A DNA stretch of 64,000 nt from positions 354,427 to 418,426 of the forward strand of contig NMRB01000194.1 of the NCBI GenBank assembly GCA_002633025.1, read 5' to 3'. This stretch comes from Notospermus geniculatus (lineage: Eukaryota > Nemertea > Pilidiophora > Heteronemertea > Lineidae). Made by a program: the position numbers and the translations under genes. Shown piece after piece: positions 1 through 8,304 of the stretch (within the stretch, counting starts at the first letter, position 1; each line of letters begins with the position of its first letter). The notes beneath the pieces are model-generated. The model was not told the origin of the DNA. It worked only from the letters and a program-made list of their open reading frames with translations, and searched no databases.

Positions 1-142
1 CATCTGAAATCATCATAAAATACAATAAAAGTAGCAAATATTTATCAGAGAAATGTCATTTCTTTAGAACTAGTTTTACCGCGGAAGTAGTTCTTCCACA
101 CCGGCGCTGTGAGGCGCGACGCATCACATAACCCTAAGCAAA

Positions 143-196
143 ATGGCGGATTTGACTGTTGTTCGTCAGGGTCACAAACCGACGCAACGTCACCAG
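143..196 (+). CDS. Possible short first coding exon
   Basis: An ATG in good context (caaaATGG) opens MADLTVVRQGHKPTQRHQ and runs to a CAG|gttttt that could be a splice donor. The surrounding 70-200 stretch is CpG-rich, like a promoter. I do not recognise the peptide. By position it could be a first exon of a plus-strand gene, and SAMM50 downstream lacks its N-terminal exons, but nothing in the sequence ties the two together. It may equally be noise. Confidence 0.18.
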
Positions 197-397
197 GTTT
201 TTTGGAGGCTTGTGCCCTGTTGTTCAGGTTGTTTCAAACAACTGTGGTAGAGGCAACTGAGCTAACCACCAGGCCTGACCGCACATAAAGTTCGATAGTG
301 CTACCGGCAGTTAGTTACGGTATAACGCATTTTCCCATTAATTAAACCACTGATAGGCACTGAAAGCACTATCAGACTGTCTTTGCGGAAGGCCCTG

Positions 398-535
398 GGG
401 CCTGATTCACGAAGCCCTCTAAGCTTACGTATGATCTTAGCACTGCCCGTATCTATTGTTCGTCGACTTGCTGACAATAGATACGGGCAGTGCTAAGATT
501 ACACTTACGCTAAGAGGGCTTTGTGAATCAGGCCC
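398..535. mobile_element. Palindromic MITE, GGGCC termini, 3-bp TSD
   Basis: A near-perfect hairpin with GGGCCTGATTCAC at one end and GTGAATCAGGCCC at the other, and a loop near 466-476. The empty site is visible in the AATF copy near 17735, where ggccctggtcat is uninterrupted; here CTG is present on both sides of the element. The short repeats allow a 5-bp TSD (CCTGG) as an alternative reading. No coding capacity. Confidence 0.85.
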
Positions 536-624
536 CTGGTCATTAATGCTAAGTAAATTTTCATTGGCCTAGCTCATTCAGTTTAATCGACATAGAATTC
601 TCAGAGGTAATGAATAACCCCTAC

Positions 625-730
625 CTGCTGTATTTGTTTGAGGGCTGACTGATCAAAGGCACTAAATTTATTGCTGACTTTCCCAGCAGCTAGTTGGGTT
701 TTTTCATTCCATTTCTGTATTGTTTGGTTC
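625..730 (-). pseudogene. Orphan copy of an AATF exon
   Basis: The 106-bp exon equals the AATF exon at 17829-17934 in length, splice borders (acceptor CAG, donor GTAGGG) and open frame ([20 protein letters not shown]). No neighbouring AATF exon accompanies it, so it cannot make the protein by itself. It is a duplicated fragment that could in principle still be spliced into a minus-strand transcript. Confidence 0.8.
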
Positions 731-839
731 CTGAAAAAGACGAAATTTAAAACACTCGTGAGCTCAACACAGACAGGGCCCAGTACATGTACCAGAAATC
801 TGCCATGCCAACTGCAACCTGCAATTGCTGAAGTTTTAA

Positions 840-1055
840 CCCGTTAACTGCGTAGAACGTCATACTACGTCACGACAAAATCTGGAGAAATCCCCGGAAA
901 CACTCGTATATCATTGCTTGCATAAGGCGTAATAGTACACCTTGCAAGGAAATGGCGCTTCACAGTGCGTAGGACGTTATATCACGTCTGGAACATTGGT
1001 GTGTCAAATACTTTTTTTGGCAAATTTTTTAAAAGAAAAATACACAGTTAACGGG
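840..1055. mobile_element. piggyBac-like MITE with TTAA target site
   Basis: Terminal inverted repeats CCCGTTAACTG (840-850) and CAGTTAACGGG (1045-1055) are flanked by TTAA at 836-839 and 1056-1059. The AATF copy of this duplication (near 18038) has a single TTAA and no insert, so filled and empty sites are both in view. TTAA duplication plus CCC termini is the known pattern of piggyBac elements; Kolobok also uses TTAA. It is non-autonomous, 216 bp, with no transposase. Confidence 0.85.
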
Positions 1056-1363
1056 TTAACGCTGGCAGTATGGGACTGTAAACATTACCAGGCCTTCTGT
1101 TTTGACGCGAGCGATCGCTCCCGCGCGCCATGGCTCGCCTAAATAGCCGAAGCAGCGAGCTGTGAAACGCGCGCCTAGCATTTATCAACAGCGCGGCTGG
1201 AGGCCACGTAGGTGTTTATTTGACAAATGTAGGCCTATATTCCCATGTGCCAAACAAATATTTCCTCACACAACTAAACGTTCTCTCATAGTCTCAAATC
1301 AATAATCCCTGCATGCAAGGCCTATCAGGTGTTTGGCCCTAAAAACCCGCTGAATAATAAAGC

Positions 1364-2926
1364 TTATTGAGATTTTCTTATGTCGAGTTTTTCAAACTTG
1401 TTCTTTATAGCATCGAGATCTGGGTTTAACTTTCTCAAAAGTGCCAAAATGAGAATCTTTATCCCCAAAAGAAGCAGAACAATGACGACAACAGAAACAA
1501 TGAAGATATCAAACATGGTGAACTGAAATGCTGTCATGTCATTGGCAGACGTTTGGAGATGGTCCGCACCAAATTTGATGACGTGATCGATCCAGTAGGC
1601 CGCCAGATCTTGTGGATGGGAATGACTGTGGAATATATCGGAAGCTTTCTGAATTGTTCTTCGATATTTTTCATTGGATAAAATCTCGTTGATTTTGTCA
1701 TACATTTCATCGGTGGTGAACCGACGTATGTTCATCTTCAGGCCGTAACCTTTGACCTCCATTCGTTTCCCATTGTACGGTTGTTTGCTATGAAGCGGGA
1801 AGCCCAACATCGGGACGCCGTGATAGATAGCCTCACTTTGGTCATTATTCCCACAGTGTGTTACGAACAGACGCACGTTGCGACTGGCTAAGATATCATT
1901 CTGAGGTAACCACTCCACAATTCTAACATTCTTTGGAATCTGTATGTTGAAATTATCAGTCCGTTTCAGCCACCATATTATGTTGTAATCCAGCTTCTGG
2001 AAGACTGCAACAAATTTCTGAATCACCTCCTTCGACGGCGTCTGCATCATTGTTCCAAAACTCACAAGAATCGTCCCCTTCAGAGCTCCGTTTACGAATT
2101 CATCCAAGTCTTTCGGTAGTGGGTTGCCTGGCTTCGTATTTAATCCACCAACGTATACGATGTTGGGCAACGAGGGGCGTGGACAATCTAAAAGATTGTT
2201 TGTATTCAAAAGCCAGAGTTTGCTTCTCATTGCCACGTCTGCTGCAGATGAATAATTCTGCTCCTGAATGGCTGTCCTGAACAATTCCTCATCAAACAGT
2301 TCATTGGGTAATGTGTGCGTTATCATGCTTATACCAAACTGCATCAGACGCGTCGTGAACGAGTTTGTCTCTGCACGCATTTTGCACGGAAAGGACGTGA
2401 TGATTGGGTGAAGACGTAGATCCCATGGTCGCACGAAATTTGTCCACCCGATGTACGGTATTCCCAATTTATACGGCACTAGAAACAAACAGTAGGTAAA
2501 ACCGTCGACGACTGCAATGTCGAATTTCTCCTGCTGAAGTCTTGAAATAAGTTCTCTGTCATAAATCAAACCCTTACAATAAGCGTTCGTATGTTCTCTC
2601 AGCAGATCAATCACCGTTGCGGATTCTTTCGAAGGACCACTGAACATCGAGTGGCGAATGGTTCTGCCTGCCTTCTGACTGACACGTTGAGTTTCAAAGT
2701 ATATCTTTGTGATACGTTTAGGCACTAGGCCTTCTGGGAGTTTAGCTGTCTTGTCGATGGTCATGAAGACGCTGTGTCCTTTGCGGAGAAGGCCGGAACC
2801 AATTGAGGCGCCCTCTATGAGGTGGTTCGTGGAACCGAAGGGAATGATCAGAATCTTGGCTGCTTGGGATACATGCATAAGCAACACCCACATGAGACCC
2901 AGGGAGAGCAAGAAGTAAACAGTCAT
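1364..2926 (-). CDS. UDP-glycosyltransferase 1 (membrane-bound, ER)
   Basis: A 520-residue UGT that would transfer a sugar from a UDP-sugar to small lipophilic acceptors in the ER lumen. In order: signal peptide (MTVYFLLSLGLMWVLLMHVS), acceptor domain with putative catalytic His35 and partner Asp141, donor-binding signature at about 338-385 (WLPQND, FVTHCGNND, YHGVPMLG), membrane helix at about 474-497, and a short basic tail ending RKSQ, an ER-retrieval-like signal. The Asp of the family's usual DQ donor pair is Lys here (SKQPYN, residue 381). I start at the ATG at 2926 because it begins the signal peptide. The frame stays open upstream to a splice acceptor (ttttcag, exon edge 2966), so a 5' exon, probably non-coding, lies further up. 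AATAAA occurs at 1215-1220 on the minus strand. Family certain; sugar and substrate unknown. Confidence 0.95.
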   Translation of the reverse strand: MTVYFLLSLGLMWVLLMHVSQAAKILIIPFGSTNHLIEGASIGSGLLRKGHSVFMTIDKTAKLPEGLVPKRITKIYFETQRVSQKAGRTIRHSMFSGPSKESATVIDLLREHTNAYCKGLIYDRELISRLQQEKFDIAVVDGFTYCLFLVPYKLGIPYIGWTNFVRPWDLRLHPIITSFPCKMRAETNSFTTRLMQFGISMITHTLPNELFDEELFRTAIQEQNYSSAADVAMRSKLWLLNTNNLLDCPRPSLPNIVYVGGLNTKPGNPLPKDLDEFVNGALKGTILVSFGTMMQTPSKEVIQKFVAVFQKLDYNIIWWLKRTDNFNIQIPKNVRIVEWLPQNDILASRNVRLFVTHCGNNDQSEAIYHGVPMLGFPLHSKQPYNGKRMEVKGYGLKMNIRRFTTDEMYDKINEILSNEKYRRTIQKASDIFHSHSHPQDLAAYWIDHVIKFGADHLQTSANDMTAFQFTMFDIFIVSVVVIVLLLLGIKILILALLRKLNPDLDAIKNKFEKLDIRKSQ

Positions 2927-2966
2927 GTCTCTTGCTTTGGACTTGTATGTCGAATGTCGATGGTTT

Positions 2967-3405
2967 CTGAAAACCAAAATGAAGGGTATTATTTTTAAAA
3001 AATTGGGTAGTTAGGCCTATATTATTTCACATCTGAATTGTTCAGAACGTGGCACAATTGTCCTGACAGCATCCTGGCGTCATATGTAACCGACTGTTCA
3101 CAGTGCAATTATGTTGAAATGGTTTATGCGTAAACAATGTTAAAACGACCATTAGACCTCTCGTGTGGATTCTAAATGAATAATATCAGTCCACCTGGAG
3201 GGTACTGTCATCTAGAATAAAAGCTGTCGAGTCGCACCTGTGTCATGGCGCAAGTGGCTGGTGTTAAACAATGGTTTGACACTGCATAATCGTCAATGGA
3301 TCTGCTCTATTTTTGTGTTGGATGCATTTTGAAACCCAGTCGAGTCACAAAACTATTTCTTTTTCTGAAGAAAGAAGAAGAAAAGACAACTTCTGAAGAA
3401 GCCAA
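2967..3405. other. UGT1 5' intron and flank
   Basis: Starts with the pyrimidine-rich acceptor of the UGT1 exon. I see no coding exon. The last 40 bases are degenerate units of the GAAGAAGCC minisatellite that continues beyond the element at 3406-4418. Confidence 0.5.
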
Positions 3406-4418
3406 AGGCTGGTATTTTAGAACGCTCCTTTAGGCTAAAGGTTGGCCTTACGCCTATTGTTATCATGTTAGGTCGGCCTTTCGTGATTGTAGAATCAACC
3501 TTTATTTGCAGGAAAAAGCCGAACTTATCTCTTTTCCTTTCGTAAGGTCGACATCGTTCTTAGAACGTTCCTTATCTAAAAGTTAACCTTTGTTTTTGCT
3601 TAGGAATTCCTTTATCTCTAAGGTTGGTCTGAGTCAACCTTTAGTCGACCTTTGCTGAAGCATCTCCTTGGGATTTTGAAGCTGCTGCCTCTGGTAATGA
3701 GGTCTTTTGGGGTTGGTTACACTTTGAAAAAATCTCTACTGAACAGTTACGGACATTGAGAAACTTTGAAAGAAATTGACAAGTTTAGTAACTTTTAAGA
3801 TGCCCCCCTCTCTGGGCCTCGCGGGCCTTTTAATAGAAAACGCTGAGCTAGGTATCGAGTCAATTTTAGTCCACTATCGAATGGTGCTATTGATTTTCGA
3901 AATATTTGGCAACTGGGCAAAAATGATCTCCTCAAGGGGTTCTAGGATCCCAAGGGTTAAATGTTAGTAGAGTCGACGTCAGAAATTTTTGTGTAAAAAA
4001 ATAAAAATTGTATTACAATTTTGATTTTTTTACACAAAAATAAAAATACCGGAAATTTAAAATTTCCGGTATTTTTTATACCCCCTTTTGCTGAGAGGGT
4101 GAGAAGGGCCTTGTGCAAATTACTCTACAAACGAATCCATTCACACCTTTATGGCAATAAAAGTCTGTTACATCATTTATCATTGTATTCTGAGGAGATA
4201 ATTGGTTTAAGGTTGGCCTTTCCTAAGGAATTCCTTTGGAAAGCTCTCCTAAAGTCGGCCTTTCACTAAAGGAATTCCTCGATAAAGGAATTACTTAAGG
4301 TCAGTTCTAAAAACGTAAACTCAAAAGTAGACCTTATGAAAGGAGACCTTCCCCAAAGGCTACCTTATGAAAGGTTGACTTTTGACCAAAATAAAGGAAC
4401 ATTCTAAAATACCAGCCT
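3406..4418. mobile_element. 1-kb TIR element with subterminal repeats
   Basis: Ends are AGGCTGGTATTTTAGAAC and its inverted partner near 4400-4418. Many short copies of AAAGGTTGGCCTT occur inside in both orientations. The middle (about 3985-4080) holds adenine/thymine-rich hairpins, including GGAAATTTAAAATTTCC. No transposase frame. It sits inside the GAAGAAGCC minisatellite, units of which flank it on both sides. Confidence 0.75.
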
Positions 4419-5160
4419 AAGAGAGCTGAAGAAGCCTAAGACAACAGCTGAAGAAGCCAAAGACAACAGCTGAAGAAGCCAAAGACAACAGCTGAAGAAG
4501 CCTAAGACAACAGGTGAAGAAGCCTAAGACAAAAGGTGAAGAGGCCTAAGACAACAATAGCTGAGGAAGCTTAAGACAACAACAGCGGAAGAAGCCTAAA
4601 GCTAAGAATCCATTCACATGAATTTCTAGTGGCGTGATGCCGCAACCATTATTTGTTTCCGCTGCGTTGGTCATGGACAAAGGATGCGGCATCGCACCAC
4701 TCAAAATTCGTGTGAATGGAGACAACAGCTGAGGAAGCCAAAGACAACAGCTGAAGAAGCCTAAGACAACAGCTGAAGAAGCCTAAGACAACAGCTAAAG
4801 AAGCCTAAGACAACAGCTGAAGAAGCCTAAGACAACAGCTGAAGAAGCCTAAGACAACAGCTGAAGAAGCCTAAGACAACAGCTGAAGAAGCCTAAGACA
4901 ACAGCTGAAGAAGCCTAAGACAACAGCTGAAGAAGCCTAAGACAACAGCTGAAGAAGCCTAAGACAACAGCTGAAGAAGCCTAAGACAACAGCTGAAGAA
5001 GCCTAAGACAACAGCTGAAGAAGCCTAAGACAACAGCTGAAGAAGCCTAAGACAACAGCTGAAGAAGCCTAAGACAACAGCTGAAGAAGCCTAAGACAAC
5101 AGCTGAAGAAGCCTAAGACAACAGCTGAAGAAGCCTAAGACAACAGCTGAAGAAGCTGAA
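4419..5160. repeat. 22-bp minisatellite, about 19 near-perfect units
   Basis: Unit acagctgaagaagcctaaga plus ca (22 bp), near-perfect from about 4733 to 5155, with a degenerate part from 4427 to 4600. The period is not a multiple of three and stops occur in the frames, so it is not a coding repeat. A palindromic element (4609-4720) separates the two parts. Confidence 0.95.
4609..4720. mobile_element. Palindromic MITE within the minisatellite
   Basis: Arms TCCATTCACATGAATTT and its inverted partner, plus a GTGCGATGCCGCAT-type second block, form a long imperfect hairpin of 112 bp. It lies between repeat units, so it inserted after the array existed. No clear target-site duplication. Confidence 0.75.
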
Positions 5161-6174
5161 GGGAACAGCTGTAAGAACCTGACATAGTGAATGAATCACA
5201 CATTGTGGTCACTGACTTTTCAGTGATAATAAAATCGACTGGGATGGAGATGCAACCAGCGATTAAGGTCCCTGCATGGGACATCTTTCTATCAAGGACT
5301 TGGAAGTTCATGACAACTCGAATGACTTCTGTAAATTTTCAACACAGTTACAGGCTTGTTCTTAGCCCTTGTTCCCTGCATCACCTCTGATTACCTCAGG
5401 ATGGTCGCAGGGAGTCCTGTGTGCAAAGGCACCTACCTCTCTAGCAATCCCAAATTCCTGTGAATCGAAATCACAAATTTACACTTCTAGGCCTATTCTC
5501 TTGTCTCTTCTGGTATACTCGGGGTTCATGGCCTTGCACAGGTCTTCCAGATCAAAATAAACAATGAAAGTGGGGATGAAGCACTTTCATGACTTTGTCC
5601 TGGGGAAACATGTGTAAATGTGAACTTATTGATTTCATGCTAATAGGAGAATTTAGTTCAGTGATTACCCAGTAGGTCTGGTGGCTCTTGTGTTCGACCA
5701 CCTGTTCACTAACAATTACATCACCCCAATCCTCAAATCAAATGGCCGCATGAACTATTTCACTGCAGTGGGAGCATACTGATTAAAGTACATGTAGTAG
5801 CTAATGACGGAATGGGTGGTAGGTATGAAGAAAGTCGAGGAAATGCTTTTACTTCAGATTTCTATAGGAATATCCAATGCATATGCAAAGCAAAAAGTAA
5901 AAAGCATGTACCGGTACTAGGTTTTATCCATATTACCGGTACCAAAAATAGATAAGATTTTTGCCAGTACCTAAATTGTTTCAAATAATCTTCATCTTTG
6001 AAATGGAGAAAGTTATTTATTAGGACTTGAACAAACTACATGCTCAGCACACATATATCTAAAGTAGAATAAACTTTTCACCGGTAAACTTTAAAGCCAG
6101 TTTCTGAGTACCGGTATGATGTCTAGTTGCAAGAAATTCAAATGACTTGTTAAATGTTTTGAACGTAAACATAT
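5161..6174. other. UGT intergenic region
   Basis: No exon that I can support. It holds UGT2 3' sequence, with AATAAA on the minus strand at 6016-6021, about 155 bases past the stop. Several ACCGGT/TACCGG motifs cluster at 5910-6110. Confidence 0.4.
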
Positions 6175-7731
6175 TCAGTCGGTCTTCTTTGACTTGTTGG
6201 TGGCAGATGGTGCAAAAGCACGTTGCCACAATGCACAAAATAGTTTTTTTGCCACCCAGGCGATGGTTACGAATGATATCGTCGCAAGAGCATAGATGTC
6301 CAACATGAGAAACTGAGCGTAGTGTAGGTCTGACGCTGGAGACTGAAAATGTTCGGTCCCAAAACGAATCGCTTCATCCACATATCGTGCAGCGGTTATC
6401 CGAGGATGTTGTTTGTTCCGAAAGATCGCGGATGCCTTCTTGAGATTCTCCTTATATTTTGGATTGTTTATAAGTTCGTGAACTTTCTCAATGAGTTCGG
6501 CGATGGTAAAATCGCGTAGATTCATGCCGAGGCCGAATCCTTTTCGAATGATGCGGTTCGTGTTGTAACCCTGGTCGCCGAATGTCGGAACGCCGAGCAT
6601 GGGGACACCATGGTAGAATCCTTCCCACTGTCCATTGTTGCCCGAATGCGTGATGAACAACTTGGTGTTTTTATGCCCCAGAAGATCATTCTGAGGGAGC
6701 CAAGTCATTGGTTTAACATTCGACGGGAATTTGATTCCTTCCTGCGCAGCATCGGAGAGTCGCCAGACCACTCTCTGTTTAAGCTGTCCAAATGCAGCGA
6801 GGAATTTCTCCACGTAATGTTTCGGTAAAGTTGACAACATCGATCCAAAGGAAACCACTACGACACCATCGGTTGCATCGGAGACAAAACGTTCCAAGTC
6901 TGCATTCAGGGGCTTGGCAGGTTTGACATCCAGCCCGCCGACCCATTTCACGTTTGGCATGGCCGGTCTTGGACAGTCCAAGACGTTATCGAGGCAGATC
7001 AACCAAAGTTTGGTTTCCAAGGCAACCTCGTTCAAATTCGTGAGTCGTCTGCCTGGGAGGTAATCAAGAAAGACAGATTCGTCCAAAGTTTGAGCAGCGT
7101 AAATTTCCTCGTGATACGCCACCACTAGCATATTTATTCGGTTCCAGATGGTGTTTGTATTTTTTGTGATCGCGCAGCTTATGACCGTGAAGGGTGGGTA
7201 AAGTCGTGTCAGACCAGGATACAGGGCTGTACTTAATGTTATGATCGGGATACCTAATCGGTACGGCAGAAGGTGGTAACAGAAAAACAACCCCTCAACG
7301 AGTGCAACATCGAAATTTTCCCTCCTGATAGCATCTATCATGTCATTGTCATGTAACGTAAGGTTGCAGTCGTAAGTGATGCGTGGTCGATAGACCGTGT
7401 GCAAAAACTCCCACTCGTCCCAGTTGTCAGAAATAACTTGCGTTGAAAACAAAGAGTCGAATTTCTTCGTGGACACTCTCTCCTTATCAGGAGACTTGTA
7501 GTGGTAAAATTTGAAACCCTTGTCGCGTAATTGGTACGGCGTGGGCAGATTTTCATCCAGTACGACGTAAACTTCGTGCCCCATATGAATAAGCTCCTCC
7601 CCGACTGCGCCAAATTCAGTAAGATGGCCGCTCATTTGCATACTGAGGACGAGTACTTTCCCAGCATGGCCTAATCCGAAAAGCAATGCGAAGATGAAAC
7701 AGTGGGTGCTGATTGATCTTTGATACGGCAT
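6175..7731 (-). CDS. UDP-glycosyltransferase 2 (membrane-bound, ER)
   Basis: A 518-residue UGT, tandem neighbour of the gene at 1364-2926 and in the same orientation. In order: hydrophobic signal (THCFIFALLFGLGHAG), acceptor domain with putative catalytic His36 (SGHLTEF), donor signature at about 344-392 (WLPQND, FITHSGNNG, YHGVPMLG, intact GDQGYN), membrane helix at about 477-500, and C-terminal KKTD, a classic KKxx ER-retrieval signal. At the position of the catalytic-dyad Asp it has Glu146 (VALVEGLFF). I start at the ATG at 7731, which precedes the signal peptide. The frame is open to a splice acceptor (gtattttag, exon edge 7767), so an upstream exon exists but was not found. The single large coding exon matches its neighbour, as expected for a tandem duplicate, but the two are clearly diverged. 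Confidence 0.95.
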   Translation of the reverse strand: MPYQRSISTHCFIFALLFGLGHAGKVLVLSMQMSGHLTEFGAVGEELIHMGHEVYVVLDENLPTPYQLRDKGFKFYHYKSPDKERVSTKKFDSLFSTQVISDNWDEWEFLHTVYRPRITYDCNLTLHDNDMIDAIRRENFDVALVEGLFFCYHLLPYRLGIPIITLSTALYPGLTRLYPPFTVISCAITKNTNTIWNRINMLVVAYHEEIYAAQTLDESVFLDYLPGRRLTNLNEVALETKLWLICLDNVLDCPRPAMPNVKWVGGLDVKPAKPLNADLERFVSDATDGVVVVSFGSMLSTLPKHYVEKFLAAFGQLKQRVVWRLSDAAQEGIKFPSNVKPMTWLPQNDLLGHKNTKLFITHSGNNGQWEGFYHGVPMLGVPTFGDQGYNTNRIIRKGFGLGMNLRDFTIAELIEKVHELINNPKYKENLKKASAIFRNKQHPRITAARYVDEAIRFGTEHFQSPASDLHYAQFLMLDIYALATISFVTIAWVAKKLFCALWQRAFAPSATNKSKKTD

Positions 7732-7836
7732 TCTTGGTTGGTTTGTCTGCGCACTGTTATCCTCCACCTAAAATACGCACAAGAAAAGGAGTCAGATAGC
7801 AAGCATGCCTGCTGAGCGGTCAGTCGGCCTGTAAAA

Positions 7837-8134
7837 TGCAGGTTGCAGGTTGACCTGCAGGCAAGAGTACGGTAATAGAGGTTCTTCAGTGACGTCACAA
7901 TGCTAAGGTGACTGCAAAGAATCGGCCATGTTGGCCATCAGATGGCCAACGACGATGTCAAAACTGTCACGTCATGATATTTTGATGTCACGATCTGTGT
8001 GTTGACGCTATGCTGTGATGTCGCTTGCCATTTTGACGGCTAACATGGGGGCATTGTGTCGTCATGGAAATGTGACGTCACGTGAAGAACCTCTATTCGA
8101 ATACTCTTGCCTGTAGGTCAACCTGCAACCTGCA
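7837..8134. mobile_element. Foldback element just upstream of UGT2
   Basis: Arms of about 60 bp, TGCAGGTTGCAGGTTGACCT on the left and the inverse on the right (AGGTCAACCTGCAACCTGCA), continue through AGAGGTTCTTCA / TGAAGAACCTCT. The centre (7920-8050) carries repeated GTCACG and TGACGTCA motifs. It lies between the divergent UGT2 and SAMM50 genes. Confidence 0.75.
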
Positions 8135-8304
8135 ACCTGCAACTTAGCAGTTGCTATTCAAGGGACTTCACCGAGTGGACACTACCCTCAACCTTCACTA
8201 ATGACCCTGGAACATTTCGATTTAACATTTGTCATTTGTTTTTCTGGTACGTTCACCCAGGTGAGCACATGGTCCATGGACCATTTCATTTTTTTCTCTC
8301 TCAG

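Larger units (their letters stand above)
231..1089. repeat. Segmental duplication of an AATF exon with flanking introns
   Basis: This block matches 17576-18066 base for base over long runs, apart from two insertions (398-535 and 840-1055). It covers one AATF exon plus parts of both neighbouring introns, so it came from genomic DNA and not from an mRNA. Both copies lie in the same orientation, 17 kb apart. Confidence 0.9.

Noticed and set aside
2924-2977. Upstream extension of UGT1 to position 2977
   Set aside because: The codon is TTG and lies beyond the splice acceptor; the ATG at 2926 begins the signal peptide.
4733-5155. Regular 22-bp repeats resembling a CRISPR array
   Set aside because: Units are directly adjacent with no spacers; it is a minisatellite in a eukaryotic genome.
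7732-7767. Upstream start of UGT2 at 7767
   Set aside because: The codon is GTG directly after a splice acceptor; the ATG at 7731 is a better start.
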